From contig NZ_CP163518.1 in the NCBI RefSeq assembly GCF_041080625.1, positions 4,154,001-4,218,000 of the forward strand: a DNA stretch of 64,000 nucleotides, in the 5' to 3' direction. The notes beneath the pieces are model-generated. The model worked only from the letters and a program-made list of their open reading frames with translations. It did not search any database and had not been told where the DNA came from. This document shows, piece after piece, positions 31,998 through 41,248 of the stretch. Within the stretch, counting starts at the first letter, position 1; the number at the start of each line of letters is the position of its first letter. Source of the stretch: Streptomyces sp. CG1 (GTDB lineage: Bacteria > Actinomycetota > Actinomycetes > Streptomycetales > Streptomycetaceae). Position numbers and translations under genes: made by a program.

Positions 31998-32081
31998 GGC
32001 GGTGAATTTACAACGCGGGTGCGTGAATCGGTGCGGAGAAGGTGTTGGACCCGGTGATCCGCGCCGGGCGACGGTAGGGAC

Positions 32082-33302
32082 ATGCCCCCGCACATACCAG
32101 CGACAACTCCCGGCTACCGCCGCCTCTTCAGCCTCCCCGGCACCCGTGCCTTCACCGCCGGCAACCTGCTCGCCCGGCTCCCCATGGGCATGTTCAGCGT
32201 CAGCGCGGTCGTGATGATCGCCGGTTCCCGGGGCTCGTACGCCCTGGCCGGTACCGTGACCGCCACCGGTCTCGCGGCGACCGCGCTGGCCGGGCCCTGG
32301 GTCGCGCGGCTCGTGGACCGGTACGGGCAGGCCCGCATCGCCGTACCGGCCACGCTCGCCTCCGTGCTCGGCAGCCTCGCGCTGCTGCTCTGCGTGCGCT
32401 ACGGCGCCCCCGACTGGACTCTGTTCGCCGCCTACGCCCTCACCGCCACCACCCCCAACATCGGCGGCCTGTCCCGCGCCCGCTGGGCCCATCTGCTGCG
32501 GGAGGACCCGGCGGCGCTGCACACCGCGAACTCCTTCGAGCAGGCCACCGACGAACTGTGCTTCATGCTCGGCCCGGTGCTCGCTTCCTTCCTGACCGGC
32601 ACGTTCTTCCCGGAGGCCGGCACGCTCGTCGGTGCGGTGCTGCTGCTGGCGGGCATGCTGTTGTTCGCCGGGCAGCGGTCGACCGAGCCGCCCGCCCAGC
32701 GGCGGTCCCGGGGGAAGGGGCCCTTGTGGGCGGCCGGGTTTCCCGCGCTGCTCGCCGGGTTCGTCGCCACCGGTGCCGTCTTCGGGTCCATGGAGGTCGT
32801 CACGATCGCGTACGCCGACGCGCACGGGCACCGGCCGGCGGCCGGCGTGGTCCTCGCCCTGCAGGCGGCGGGCTCGTGCGTGGCGGGCCTGCTGTACGGC
32901 GCGCTGCGGCCGGCCGGATCGCCCGAACGACGCCATCCCTGGTGCCTGGCCGCCATGACGGCCCTGATGACCCTGCCGCTGCTCGCCGCCCGCGGCACCG
33001 GGTCGCTGATCGCGCTGGCCGCCGCCCTGCTGGTCGCGGGCATGGCCACCGCGCCGACCATGGTGACCGCGATGACACTCGTTCAGCGCCGCACCCCCGA
33101 CGGGTGCCTCAACGAAGGCATGAGCCTCGCCGTGACCGGACTGCTGACCGGCATCGCCTGCGGCTCGGCGATCGGCGGCTGGGCGGCCGAGCACACCTCA
33201 CCGGGATCAGGCTTCGCCGTACCGGTCGCGGCAGCCGGTACGGCGCTGGTCATCGGCACGGCGACGACAGTACTGCGGCCCTCGGGTCAGCGAGGCTCGT
33301 AA
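32082..33302 (+). CDS. MFS transporter
   Basis: The 406-residue protein has about 12 helices. The first is preceded by YRRLFSLPGTRAFTAGNLLARLPMGMF, a frequent start of actinobacterial drug-exporter-like MFS proteins. The loop between helices 2 and 3 carries WVARLVDRYGQARI, the MFS motif A variant. It probably exports a small molecule; the substrate cannot be inferred. Its last 16 bases overlap the convergent gene at 33287. Confidence 0.85.
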   Translation: MPPHIPATTPGYRRLFSLPGTRAFTAGNLLARLPMGMFSVSAVVMIAGSRGSYALAGTVTATGLAATALAGPWVARLVDRYGQARIAVPATLASVLGSLALLLCVRYGAPDWTLFAAYALTATTPNIGGLSRARWAHLLREDPAALHTANSFEQATDELCFMLGPVLASFLTGTFFPEAGTLVGAVLLLAGMLLFAGQRSTEPPAQRRSRGKGPLWAAGFPALLAGFVATGAVFGSMEVVTIAYADAHGHRPAAGVVLALQAAGSCVAGLLYGALRPAGSPERRHPWCLAAMTALMTLPLLAARGTGSLIALAAALLVAGMATAPTMVTAMTLVQRRTPDGCLNEGMSLAVTGLLTGIACGSAIGGWAAEHTSPGSGFAVPVAAAGTALVIGTATTVLRPSGQRGS

Positions 33303-34177
33303 CCGTAGGGAGGCTGCGGCTGCTGCGGGTACGGCTGCTGAGGCGCGTACGGGCCGGGAGCCTGCTGGGGCTGCGGGTAGGGCTGGGGCTGGCCGTACTG
33401 CTGAGGCTGAGGGTGCGCCTGGGGGGCTTGGGGCTGGGGGTACCCCTGGGGAGCGTACGGACCCGGAGCCGGGTTCTGCCGGCCGTAGGGACCCTGGCCG
33501 TAGGAACCCTGCCGGCCGGGAGAAGCGTAGGAACCCTGCCGGCCGTACGGCCCCGCCTGCGCGCCGGCCCCGACTCCCGGTACCTGAGCCCCCGGCGGCA
33601 GATACCGCACCCGCCCGGTCTCGTCCGTGACCGGTGCGAATCCGGCGGCCTGGAGGCGGGTCGCGAACTTGGCGTTGCGCCCGCGCGTCACGACGAAGCC
33701 GATGCCGAGGACCGCCATGATGATCAGCCACACGACGCCGGCCACGAACAGGGGGCCGACGCCTCCGCCGTTGCGCACCACGAAGAGGACGAGACCGATG
33801 GTGAGTCCGCCGACCGCGAGCAGCATGCGCTTCTCGGCGCTCTTGCCGGTGAGGTCGAACTGGATGCGGGCCTTGAGGAGTTCGAACGCGTCGGGCACGA
33901 CGGGCGGCAGCGACTCCCCGTCGGCAGCGTTCGGGTACTGGGCCCAGTTCTGCGCGGCCCGATTGCGGGCCTGAGGGCTGGGATCGGGTACGACGAGCAG
34001 CTTGAGCACGTTGTTGCGCGAGCCGGTGTACCGGGCGTCCGCGTACTCGTACCCGAACTGCTGGGCCACGAAGGCCAGTCGGGCGGCCTTCTTCACCGAG
34101 GCCCACGCGATGGTGAGCTCGACAGGCTCGCCCCTCGCGATCAGGCCCAGCATCTTCCGTATCTGCCGCTTGCTCAC
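33287..34177 (-). CDS. Conserved membrane protein with Pro/Gln/Tyr-rich tail, function unknown
   Basis: The 296-residue protein starts with a folded domain (about 1-110) unlike anything I can name: MSKRQIRKMLGLIARGEPVELTIAWASVKKAARLAFVAQQFGYEYADARY. Two helices follow (MLLAVGGLTIGLVLFVV and LFVAGVVWLIIMAVLGIGFVV), then a short conserved piece (KFATRLQAAGFAPVTDETGRVRYLPPG). Residues 205-296 are a disordered Gln/Pro/Tyr/Gly tail with PYG, PQPQ and RQGSY repeats. GTG 34177 is the start. It may be a small membrane-anchored interaction protein. No enzyme motif is present. Confidence 0.75.
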   Translation of the reverse strand: MSKRQIRKMLGLIARGEPVELTIAWASVKKAARLAFVAQQFGYEYADARYTGSRNNVLKLLVVPDPSPQARNRAAQNWAQYPNAADGESLPPVVPDAFELLKARIQFDLTGKSAEKRMLLAVGGLTIGLVLFVVRNGGGVGPLFVAGVVWLIIMAVLGIGFVVTRGRNAKFATRLQAAGFAPVTDETGRVRYLPPGAQVPGVGAGAQAGPYGRQGSYASPGRQGSYGQGPYGRQNPAPGPYAPQGYPQPQAPQAHPQPQQYGQPQPYPQPQQAPGPYAPQQPYPQQPQPPYGYEPR

Positions 34178-34290
34178 GCGCAGCCACTCCCCCTCGGACG
34201 CGTCACCCTGTTCACTTCAGCAACTGGGGCAGTCTTCCACGTCTCAGAGCACGCCGGAACGGCAGCCGCACCCTGGGTCTGCATCTGCAT

Positions 34291-34328
34291 GGCAAAGGCC
34301 CCGTCGCTGCAGCGGCGGGGCCTTTGCC
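34291..34328 (-). terminator. Terminator of tmRNA
   Basis: GGCAAAGGCCCCG (34291-34303) pairs with CGGGGCCTTTGCC (34316-34328), and the intervening CGCTGCAGCG is itself palindromic. The hairpin lies 28 bases after the tmRNA 3' end on the minus strand. Confidence 0.85.
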
Positions 34329-34355
34329 CACATGGGGTACCCCCGGAGGGGTTCG

Positions 34356-34721
34356 TGGAGATGGCGGGAATCGAACCCGCGTCCAACGGTGCGGAATCAG
34401 GGCTTCTCCGTGTGCAGTTCGCTGCGCTTTTCTCAGCCCCGGCAATCACGCGAACAAGTCGCCGACGGGCTCAGTCACTGTTTGGTTTCCCTTTTCACCC
34501 CGTGACCGGGATCAAGGTTTAGTTCCCTAGCTGATGCCAGGATCCGGGTCGGGAACAGCCCCGGGCTGACACTTCGCAAGTCGCTACTTAGGCAGCGAGG
34601 GCGAAGGAATCGCGCTTGGTGTTGGCGATTATTTTTTGCGACATATGGTTTACGAGATCATTGCCGCTTCCTCGACACGCTTCCCCTGCTTCGACAGCCG
34701 CTGTCGAAACCGATCATCCCC
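34356..34721 (-). ncRNA. ssrA: Transfer-messenger RNA
   Basis: The minus strand starts GGGGATGATCGGTTTCGACA, the universal tmRNA 5' end. It finishes GGTTCGATTCCCGCCATCTCC plus A, so GGGGATG pairs with CATCTCC to give the tRNA-like acceptor; CCA is not encoded. The resume codon and tag ORF lie at 34588-34626: GCC AAC ACC AAG CGC GAT TCC TTC GCC CTC GCT GCC TAA, tag ANTKRDSFALAA. Length is about 366 bases without CCA. tmRNA rescues ribosomes stalled on broken mRNAs together with SmpB, whose gene lies directly upstream on the same strand. Confidence 0.96.
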
Positions 34722-34811
34722 ATGTTGTGTTTTCAATGCACACACCGGGCTCAACCGGTGTTGGCGCCATCGTACGCGAACAACGCACGCCGAGGCCACC
34801 GTATTCCCGGA

Positions 34812-35366
34812 CTACACGCCGCGCTGCCTCCGCTTCGCCGCCGCGATCGCGCGGTCCGACTCACGCCGGTCCTGCTTCTCCCGCAGGGTCTGGCGCTTGT
34901 CGTACTCCTTCTTGCCTCGTGCGAGCGCGATCTCGGCCTTCGCGCGGCCGTCCCTGAAGTACACGGCGAGCGGCACGATGGTGTGACCCGTCTCCTGGGC
35001 CTTGGACTCCAGCTTGTCGATCTCCTCGCGGTGCAGCAGCAGCTTGCGCTTGCGGCGCGCGGAGTGGTTGGTCCAGCTGCCCTGGTGGTACTCGGGGATG
35101 TGGGCGTTGTGCAGCCACGCCTCACCCCGGTCGATCTGGACGAAGCCGTCGGTCAGCGAGGTCCGTCCCTCGCGCAGCGACTTGACCTCGGTGCCGGTGA
35201 GCACAAGCCCGGCCTCGTAGGTGTCGACGATCGCGTAGTCGTGCCGGGCCTTCTTGTTCTGGGCGACGATCTTGCGCTTGCCGCCCTTCTCGCCGTCCCT
35301 GGCCTTGCCGGCCCCGCCGCCCTGCTTGGGCTGGGACTCCTTGGGTACGTACATTCCCTTGCTCAT
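34812..35366 (-). CDS. smpB: SsrA-binding protein
   Basis: The 184-residue protein has a basic leader and the SmpB barrel: [81 protein letters not shown], then the C-terminal helix [33 protein letters not shown] that enters the mRNA channel. It binds the tRNA-like end of tmRNA during trans-translation. I start at ATG 35366 ([11 protein letters not shown]); ATG 35378 is possible. Its position between the S41 protease and ssrA is the usual actinobacterial order. Confidence 0.95.
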   Translation of the reverse strand: MSKGMYVPKESQPKQGGGAGKARDGEKGGKRKIVAQNKKARHDYAIVDTYEAGLVLTGTEVKSLREGRTSLTDGFVQIDRGEAWLHNAHIPEYHQGSWTNHSARRKRKLLLHREEIDKLESKAQETGHTIVPLAVYFRDGRAKAEIALARGKKEYDKRQTLREKQDRRESDRAIAAAKRRQRGV

Positions 35367-35411
35367 AGTGCCGTCCATTTTCGCACTACGCAGGGGTGTC
35401 ACGGCCAGCCC

Positions 35412-36593
35412 TTAATCGGCGTCGCCCAGGCCGCTGAGTACGGTCTCGGCCCGCTCCACGGCGGTCTGCCCGTCGGCCTGCCCGACATCCAGGTCAGGGG
35501 TGATACCGCGACCGTCGACGCTGTGGCCGGAGGGGGTGCGGTAATGGCCGACGGTCAGTTCGGCGACGGACCCGCCGGGCAGCGTGGTCGGCATCTGGAT
35601 GGAGCCCTTGCCGAAGGTGCGCGAGCCGATCACCACCGCGCGGCCCCGGTCCTGCAGCGCCCCGGTGAGCATCTCGGCCGCGCTCATCGTGCCGCCGTCG
35701 ACCAGGACGACCAGGGGTCGGGAGGTGTCGCCGCCGGGGTCGGCGTGCAGGGAGCGCGGGGCGCCGTCGACGTCGTACGTGGCGACCAGGCCGCCGTCGA
35801 GGAAGGCGGAGGCGGTCTCCACCGCCTCGGTGACCAGGCCGCCGGAGTTGCCGCGCAGGTCGAGGACGATCCCGGTGTCGGCCGGGGCCTGCCGCAGTGC
35901 GGCCCGCACGGCGTCGCCGGAGCCCTTGGTGAACGCGGCGATCCTGACGACGGTGACGCCGCCGGTCAGTCTGCGCTCGGTGACGGAGTCGGTGGACAGG
36001 CTGGCCCGGCGCAGTTTCTCGGTCCACGCGCGCGTGCCGCGTTCCAGGCCCACGGTGACGGTCGTACCGGCGGCCGCGTCGTCGGCGTTGCCGCGCAGAA
36101 GGGAGATGACCTCGGTGACCGGCCGTCCGTCGACCTTGCTGCCGTCGACGCTGTGCAGCCGGTCCCCCTCACGGATCCCGGCCTCGGCGGCCGGCGAGCC
36201 GGGCTGCACCTTGGTCACCTCGATCCGGCCGTCCCGCGCGCGCGTCGCCCACAGGCCGACGCCGGTGTACCGGCCGTCCAGGGACTCCTGGAACTCCTGG
36301 TACTCGCCCTCCGAGTAGACGGCGCCCCAGCGGTCCCCGCTGCGGCTCACGGCCCGCTCGGCGGCCTCCATCGGGGACTTGCCGTCGGCCATCGCCTCGG
36401 CGGCGGCCTTCTGGACGTCCTCGTGCCGGGTGGCCGTCGGCGCCGGGCCGAAGGCGGCCTTCCGCGCGGTGGCGTCGGGCTCCGGGAAGGAGCCGGTCGC
36501 GGCACCGGTGACCAGGACCCCGGCGAAGACCAATGTCAGGGCGGCCCCGCGGCGGGTGCGGCGGGGCTGAGAGAACCGGTCTCGGCCTGACAT
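35412..36593 (-). CDS. S41-family carboxy-terminal processing peptidase (PDZ-Ser protease)
   Basis: The protein has 393 residues. A signal or anchor helix GAALTLVFAGVLVTGAATG (about 16-34) directs it outside the membrane. The PDZ domain is VGLWATRARDGRIEVTKVQPGSPAAEAGIREGDRLHSVDG (about 113-152). The S41 core shows TGIVLDLRGNSGGLVTEAVETASAFLDGG, the nucleophile region VDGGTMSAAEMLTGAL with Ser, and the catalytic Lys in RTFGKGSIQ. It trims C-termini of extracytoplasmic proteins. It lies 67 bases after ftsX on the same strand, hinting at a link with FtsEX-controlled wall hydrolysis, but that link is inference. Confidence 0.92.
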   Translation of the reverse strand: MSGRDRFSQPRRTRRGAALTLVFAGVLVTGAATGSFPEPDATARKAAFGPAPTATRHEDVQKAAAEAMADGKSPMEAAERAVSRSGDRWGAVYSEGEYQEFQESLDGRYTGVGLWATRARDGRIEVTKVQPGSPAAEAGIREGDRLHSVDGSKVDGRPVTEVISLLRGNADDAAAGTTVTVGLERGTRAWTEKLRRASLSTDSVTERRLTGGVTVVRIAAFTKGSGDAVRAALRQAPADTGIVLDLRGNSGGLVTEAVETASAFLDGGLVATYDVDGAPRSLHADPGGDTSRPLVVLVDGGTMSAAEMLTGALQDRGRAVVIGSRTFGKGSIQMPTTLPGGSVAELTVGHYRTPSGHSVDGRGITPDLDVGQADGQTAVERAETVLSGLGDAD

Positions 36594-36617
36594 GGCCGTG
36601 AGTCTAGGACAAGGCGA

Positions 36618-36649
36618 AGGGCCGTACGGCCGGATGTCCGTACGGCCCT
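36618..36649 (-). terminator. Hairpin terminator after ftsX
   Basis: AGGGCCGTACGG (36618-36629) and CCGTACGGCCCT (36638-36649) form a perfect 12-pair stem with an 8-base loop, directly downstream of ftsX and before the S41 gene. Confidence 0.75.
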
Positions 36650-36660
36650 CTTGGTATGCG

Positions 36661-37578
36661 TCACACCTTCAGGTACTTGCGCAGCGCGAAGAACGCCGCC
36701 AGCGACGGCATCAGCACGCTCGTGGCGAGGATCAGCGGCAGCTTGGTCAACACCGCGTTCCAGCCGACGAAGTTGATGAGCGTGAGGTGGTGGGAGAGGT
36801 CCATGCCGTGGTCGATGGTGAAGTACCGGCCGACCACCAGGGCCACGCAGGCGAGCCCGCCGCCGATGAGTCCGGCGACCGCGGCTTCGGCGATGAACGG
36901 CGCCTGGATGTAGAAGCCCGAGGCACCGACCAGGCGCATGATCCCGGTCTCGCGCCGGCGGCTGAACGCCGAGACGCGCACGGTGTTGATGATCAGCAGC
37001 AGCGCGACGATCAGCATCATCGCCATCACGCCGAGCGCGCCCCGGTTCATCAGATTCAGCAGCGTGAAGAGGTTGTCCAGGATGCCCTTCTGGTCCTGCA
37101 CGGACTGCACACCGGCGCGCCCGTTGAAGGCCGACGCGATGACCTGGTACTTCTGCGGGTCCTTGAGTTTGATCCGGTACGACTCCTGCATCTGGTCCGG
37201 CGTCAGCGAGCTGGCCAGCGGAGAGTTGCCGAACTGCTCCTTGTAGTGCTTGTACGCCTCGTCCTGCGACTCGTAGGACACCTTCTCCACGACCGGCATC
37301 GCGCTCAGGTCGTGCTGGATCTGGTTCTTCTGGTCCTGGGTGACCGCGCCCTTGGCGCAGTTGACGTCCGAGTCGGCGTCGTGCTTGTTGCACAGGAAGA
37401 TCGAGACGTTGACCTTGTCGTACCAGTAGCCCTTCATGGTGCTCACCTGGTCGCTCATCAGCAGCGAGCCGCCGAAGAGCGCCAGGGACAGGGCGACGGA
37501 GACGATGACGGCGAAGGTCATCGTCAGATTGCGGCGGAGACCGACACCGATCTCCGACAGGACGAACTGGGCGCGCAT
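36661..37578 (-). CDS. ftsX: Cell division permease-like protein FtsX
   Basis: The 305-residue protein has four helices. Helix 1 is NLTMTFAVIVSVALSLALFGGSLLM (about 17-41). A large external domain (about 45-170) ends near ASAFNGRAGVQSVQDQKGILDNLFTLL. Three C-terminal helices follow, with FSRRRETGIMRLVGASGFYIQAPFIAE between helices 2 and 3, the FtsX signature. With FtsE it forms an ATP-driven mechanotransmitter that activates peptidoglycan hydrolases at the septum or wall. ATG 37578 is 35 bases after ftsE. Confidence 0.95.
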   Translation of the reverse strand: MRAQFVLSEIGVGLRRNLTMTFAVIVSVALSLALFGGSLLMSDQVSTMKGYWYDKVNVSIFLCNKHDADSDVNCAKGAVTQDQKNQIQHDLSAMPVVEKVSYESQDEAYKHYKEQFGNSPLASSLTPDQMQESYRIKLKDPQKYQVIASAFNGRAGVQSVQDQKGILDNLFTLLNLMNRGALGVMAMMLIVALLLIINTVRVSAFSRRRETGIMRLVGASGFYIQAPFIAEAAVAGLIGGGLACVALVVGRYFTIDHGMDLSHHLTLINFVGWNAVLTKLPLILATSVLMPSLAAFFALRKYLKV

Positions 37579-37612
37579 GGCGTCTGGTCGAGCCTTTCCG
37601 TCGTGAACTTGC

Positions 37613-38302
37613 TTAGTGCTGGTAGCCGTAGACGCCGCGGGCCTGGTCGCGGACGAGGCGGCCCTTCTCCAGCTCGATGACGCGCTTGCGCATCTGGTCC
37701 ACGATGTTCTGATCGTGAGTCGCCATGATGACGGTGGTGCCCGTCCGGTTGATCCGGTCGAGCAGCTTCATGATGCCGACGGAGGTCTGCGGGTCGAGGT
37801 TGCCGGTGGGCTCGTCGGCGATGAGCAGCTTGGGCCGGTTGACGAAGGCCCGCGCGATGGCCACGCGCTGCTGCTCACCACCGGACAGCTCGCCGGGCAT
37901 CCGCTCCTCCTTGCCGCCGAGCCCGACGAGGTCGAGCACCTGTGGCACGGACTTGCGGATCTCGCCGCGGGACTTGCCGATGACCTCCTGGGCGAAGGCC
38001 ACGTTCTCCGCGACGGTCTTGTTCGGCAGGAGCCGGAAGTCCTGGAACACCGTCCCCAGCTGGCGGCGCATCTGGGGCACTTTCCAGTTGGAGAGGCGTG
38101 CGAGGTCCTTGCCCAGCACGTGCACCTGTCCATGGCTGCACCGCTCCTCGCGGAGGATGAGCCGCAGGAAGGTGGACTTTCCGGAGCCGGAGGACCCCAC
38201 GAGGAAGACGAACTCGCCCTTCTCCACCTCCAGGGAGACATCCCTGAGTGCGGGGCGGGTCTGCTTGGGGTAGACCTTGGACACGTTGTCGAATCGGATC
38301 AC
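37613..38302 (-). CDS. ftsE: Cell division ATP-binding protein FtsE
   Basis: The 229-residue ATPase is of exact family length. Walker A is [15 protein letters not shown] (about 37-51), the Q-loop is [19 protein letters not shown], the signature is [15 protein letters not shown], Walker B is [12 protein letters not shown] and the H-loop is [12 protein letters not shown]. The GTG start at 38302 gives [19 protein letters not shown], the standard FtsE opening; the frame extends far upstream without meaning. It powers FtsX. The ftsE-ftsX-S41-smpB-ssrA order runs in one direction for about 4 kb. Confidence 0.95.
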   Translation of the reverse strand: MIRFDNVSKVYPKQTRPALRDVSLEVEKGEFVFLVGSSGSGKSTFLRLILREERCSHGQVHVLGKDLARLSNWKVPQMRRQLGTVFQDFRLLPNKTVAENVAFAQEVIGKSRGEIRKSVPQVLDLVGLGGKEERMPGELSGGEQQRVAIARAFVNRPKLLIADEPTGNLDPQTSVGIMKLLDRINRTGTTVIMATHDQNIVDQMRKRVIELEKGRLVRDQARGVYGYQH

Positions 38303-38537
38303 GGATGCACCACGGTTAGCCGGGGGTAGATGAGCGTGACCATACGCGAACCGGGTGTGCAAGTGCAGTCGCAGGTCGAGGTTGGGGCAGGCTTGTCGTT
38401 TTTGTACCTGCTCCTGATGCCGTCCCGCTCTCCCGGGACCCGCGCAGGGCTTGCATGAACCTGGCACAGTGGAGGGGGAACGTTCTCGTTCCTGTGAGCG
38501 TTGTACGAGTGATGGCCGGAGCAAGGAGGGCGACCGC

Positions 38538-38729
38538 ATGACGTACGACCGGTTGGTGTGCGCGAACTGCGCGGCGCCCGTGAGCGAGGGCCGGTGCCCG
38601 GTGTGCCGTGTCAACCGCGAGCGACTGCAGCAAGAGGGTTTTCTGGGCGGGGTGAACCCGATGGCGCTGATCGCGCTGCTGGCGGTGCTGATCGCCGCGG
38701 TGGCGCTGCTGGCGCACCAGACCGCGTAA
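38538..38729 (+). CDS. 63-residue zinc-ribbon membrane peptide
   Basis: The peptide reads [20 protein letters not shown], continuing [18 protein letters not shown], so two CxxC-type pairs (CANC and CPVC) form a small zinc ribbon. It is followed by one helix [17 protein letters not shown] near the C-terminus. A consensus ribosome site AAGGAGGG stands seven bases before the ATG, the best in this area. It is divergent from ftsE. The arrangement suggests a cytosolic zinc ribbon anchored in the membrane. No function is known to me. Confidence 0.82.
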   Translation: MTYDRLVCANCAAPVSEGRCPVCRVNRERLQQEGFLGGVNPMALIALLAVLIAAVALLAHQTA

Positions 38730-38750
38730 GAAGAGCCCCAGGAACCCGTC

Positions 38751-38779
38751 AGGGCCCGGAGCGCCAAGCTCCGGGCCCT
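38751..38779 (+). terminator. Terminator after the zinc-ribbon gene
   Basis: AGGGCCCGGAGC (38751-38762) and GCTCCGGGCCCT (38768-38779) form a 12-pair stem with loop GCCAA, followed by TCGGTTTG. It also lies just beyond the 3' end of the convergent LAETG gene. Confidence 0.85.
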
Positions 38780-38822
38780 TCGGTTTGCGCGTCAGGCGCG
38801 CTGTGTGATCGTACGGCTACGC

Positions 38823-39791
38823 TCAGGCGGCCGCGCCGCCCCGGCCGTTCACCAGCCGCGGCAGGACACGGAAGCCGATGCCGCCGGCGATCATCGTCGC
38901 GGCACCGATCACCAGGAACATGGTCTCGCCGGCACCGGTCTCGGCGAGCTGCTTGCCGTGAGCCTGGGCCTTGCTGTCGGAGCCCGTGTCGGTGAGGGCC
39001 GAGGAACCCTGGTCCTGGGTGGCGTTGTTGTTGCCGCCCTGGGGGGTGTCGTTGTTGCCGCCGGTGCTGGAGGAGCCACCGGTGCTGCTGCCACCCGTGC
39101 TGCCGGAGCCGCCCGTGGTGCTGGAACCGCCGGTGGTGCTGCCACCCGTGCTGCCGCCGGCGGTGGAGCCGCCGGTCGTGGAGCCGCCCGTGGTGGAGCC
39201 ACCCGTCGTGGAGCCGGTGGTGCTGCCGCCGGTGGTGGAGCCGCCCGTGGTGGACCCGGTGGTGCTGCCACCGGTGGTGGAGCCCCCGGTAGTGGTGGAT
39301 CCGGTGGTGCTGCCACCGGTGGTGCCGTTGTCGCCACCGTTGCCGTTACCGCCACCGGTGTTGCCGTTGTCACCGCCGGTGCCGTTGCCGCCACCGGTGT
39401 TGCCATTGTCACCACCGGTCGTGCCGCCGCCGATGACACCGCCGATGGTGACGTCACCAGTGGTGGAGGTGTTGCCGCCGGTCGTACCGGTAGTGCCGGT
39501 AGTGCCGGTCGTACCGGTAGTGCCGGTCGTACCGGTGGACGCGTCGCCACCGGTGGTGGAGGCGCCGCCGGTGCCGTTGGTGCCGCCGTCGGTGGTGCAG
39601 ACGGCGATCGGGCAGCCACCGTTGGTGCCGCCGTCGTCCCCGGCGTTCGTGTGCACGCCCAGGTTGATCGGGCCCGCCTGGACATCGATGCCCGCGGCGG
39701 AGGCCGCGCCGGCGGCGGTCAGGGACGCACCGGCCGCGATCACGGCGCCCGCGGCTATCCGCGCGACCCGGATCCGCGTCTTCTTCGTCAT
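38823..39791 (-). CDS. Gly/Thr/Ser-repeat surface protein with sortase signal LAETG
   Basis: The 322-residue protein has a signal peptide (MTKKTRIRVARIAAGAVIAAGASLTAAGAASA) and a short Cys-containing region (GCPIAVCTTDGG). About 190 residues of simple GGSTTGS, TGTTGTTG and GGDNGNTGGGN repeats follow, then LAETGAGETMFLVIGAATMIAGGIGFRVLPRLVNGRGG. That end is a complete cell-wall sorting signal: LAxTG motif, hydrophobic helix, basic tail. Streptomyces class E sortases prefer LAxTG. The product should be covalently wall-anchored with a flexible stalk. The repeats are encoded by near-identical DNA and are prone to length change. Binding partner unknown. Confidence 0.85.
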   Translation of the reverse strand: MTKKTRIRVARIAAGAVIAAGASLTAAGAASAAGIDVQAGPINLGVHTNAGDDGGTNGGCPIAVCTTDGGTNGTGGASTTGGDASTGTTGTTGTTGTTGTTGTTGGNTSTTGDVTIGGVIGGGTTGGDNGNTGGGNGTGGDNGNTGGGNGNGGDNGTTGGSTTGSTTTGGSTTGGSTTGSTTGGSTTGGSTTGSTTGGSTTGGSTTGGSTAGGSTGGSTTGGSSTTGGSGSTGGSSTGGSSSTGGNNDTPQGGNNNATQDQGSSALTDTGSDSKAQAHGKQLAETGAGETMFLVIGAATMIAGGIGFRVLPRLVNGRGGAAA

Positions 39792-40092
39792 ATGGTTGCT
39801 ACCCCCAGTAGCTGTTCGTCAATGAGGCGGGCGCGTGGGGCGTTGCCGTGATCGACGGGAGGCAGCCGGTGACGAAGTCCGCGTCAACTCATTCCCCCGG
39901 TTCACATGCGCCCCTCTAAGTACGCATGCCGCGTGTCACCCTTCCGATTTTTCAAAGCAACGTCAAGGCCGTTGCGGGCGCAATGTCCCTTGGGTAGGCG
40001 TTTAGGGCGAGTTGAAGCCTGTGAGTGTGATGTAAAACCCAGACAAAAGACAAACTGCCGCCTCTCGGGCGGCAGTTGTCATGTCGACAAAG
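39792..40092. other. Intergenic region between prfB and the LAETG gene
   Basis: These 301 bases hold no gene. A hairpin AACTGCCGCC/GGCGGCAGTT (40053-40062 with 40068-40077) lies 16 bases past the prfB stop and should terminate it. The left part carries the LAETG gene's promoter and leader; no operator is obvious. Confidence 0.6.
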
Positions 40093-41199
40093 TTACTTCT
40101 CCTGCTGCTTGCGCCAGCGAATACCGGCCTCCAGGAAGCCGTCGATCTCACCGTTGAAGACGGCCTCGGGGTTGCCGACCTCGAACTCGGTGCGCAGGTC
40201 CTTGACCATCTGGTAAGGGTGCAGCACGTACGAACGCATCTGGTTGCCCCAGGAGTTGCCGCCGTCGCCCTTGAGGGCGTCCATCTTGGCCTGCTCCTCC
40301 TGACGGCGGCGCTCCAGCAGCTTGGCCTGGAGGACGTTCATCGCCGTGGCCTTGTTCTGGATCTGCGAGCGCTCGTTCTGGCAGGAGACCACGATGCCGG
40401 TCGGGAGGTGCGTGATACGGACCGCGGAGTCGGTCGTGTTGACGCCCTGGCCGCCGGGGCCGGAGGACCGGTAGACGTCGATGCGCAGGTCGGACTCGTC
40501 GATCTCGACGTGGTCGGACTGCTCGACGACCGGGAGCACCTCGACGCCCGCGAAGGAGGTCTGGCGGCGGCCCTGGTTGTCGAAGGGCGAGATGCGCACG
40601 AGGCGGTGCGTGCCCTGCTCGACGGAGAGGGTGCCATAGGCGTACGGCGCCTGGACGGAGAAGGTGGTCGACTTGATGCCGGCCTCTTCGGCGTACGACG
40701 TCTCGATGAGCTCCGTCTTGTAGCCGCGCTGCTCCGCCCAGCGCAGGTACATGCGCTGCAGCTTCTCGGCGAAGTCGGCGGCGTCGACGCCACCGGCCTC
40801 GGCGCGGATGTTGACCAGCGCCTCACGTGAGTCGTACTCGCCGGACAGAAGGGTGCGGACCTCCATCTCGTCCAGCGACTTCCTCACCGCGGTCAGCTCG
40901 GACTCGGCCTCGGCACGGGTGTCCGGGTCGTCCTCCTCCTCGGCCATCTCGAAGAGGACGGCGAGATCGTCGATCCGGCCGCGCAGCGCCTCCGCCTTCC
41001 TGACCTCGGCCTGGAGGTGGGAGAGCTTGCTGGTGATCTTCTGCGCCTCGTCCGGGTTGTCCCACAGGGACGGCGCGGCCGCCTGCTCCTCGAGCACGGC
41101 GATGTCTGCCCTCAGCTTGTCGAGGTCCAGGACGGCCTCGATCGACTCCATGGTCGAGGAGAGGGACTTCAGCTCTTCGGATACATCGACGACTGCCAC
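40093..41199 (-). CDS. prfB: Peptide chain release factor 2
   Basis: The 368-residue class I release factor has GGQ in [25 protein letters not shown] for peptidyl-tRNA hydrolysis. The RF2 tripeptide SPF is in [21 protein letters not shown], so it reads UGA and UAA. The GTG start at 41199 gives [13 protein letters not shown]. Unlike the E. coli gene there is no in-frame TGA or shift site near codon 25; the frame is continuous, as in other actinobacteria. It is a cytosolic translation factor. It follows pkaB on the minus strand, 49 bases apart. Confidence 0.96.
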   Translation of the reverse strand: MAVVDVSEELKSLSSTMESIEAVLDLDKLRADIAVLEEQAAAPSLWDNPDEAQKITSKLSHLQAEVRKAEALRGRIDDLAVLFEMAEEEDDPDTRAEAESELTAVRKSLDEMEVRTLLSGEYDSREALVNIRAEAGGVDAADFAEKLQRMYLRWAEQRGYKTELIETSYAEEAGIKSTTFSVQAPYAYGTLSVEQGTHRLVRISPFDNQGRRQTSFAGVEVLPVVEQSDHVEIDESDLRIDVYRSSGPGGQGVNTTDSAVRITHLPTGIVVSCQNERSQIQNKATAMNVLQAKLLERRRQEEQAKMDALKGDGGNSWGNQMRSYVLHPYQMVKDLRTEFEVGNPEAVFNGEIDGFLEAGIRWRKQQEK

Positions 41200-41248
41200 G
41201 CCTTCAAGCGTAACGGCTGTGGCAACCGACCTCGGTCGTGCTGTGCCC

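Noticed and set aside
38971..39825. CRISPR-like appearance of the regular repeats at 39.0-39.6 kb
   Set aside because: The units are in-frame Gly/Ser/Thr codons of a surface protein, with no spacer of constant length and no cas genes.
40093..41199. Programmed frameshift in prfB
   Set aside because: The frame is continuous from the start and no in-frame TGA occurs near codon 25.
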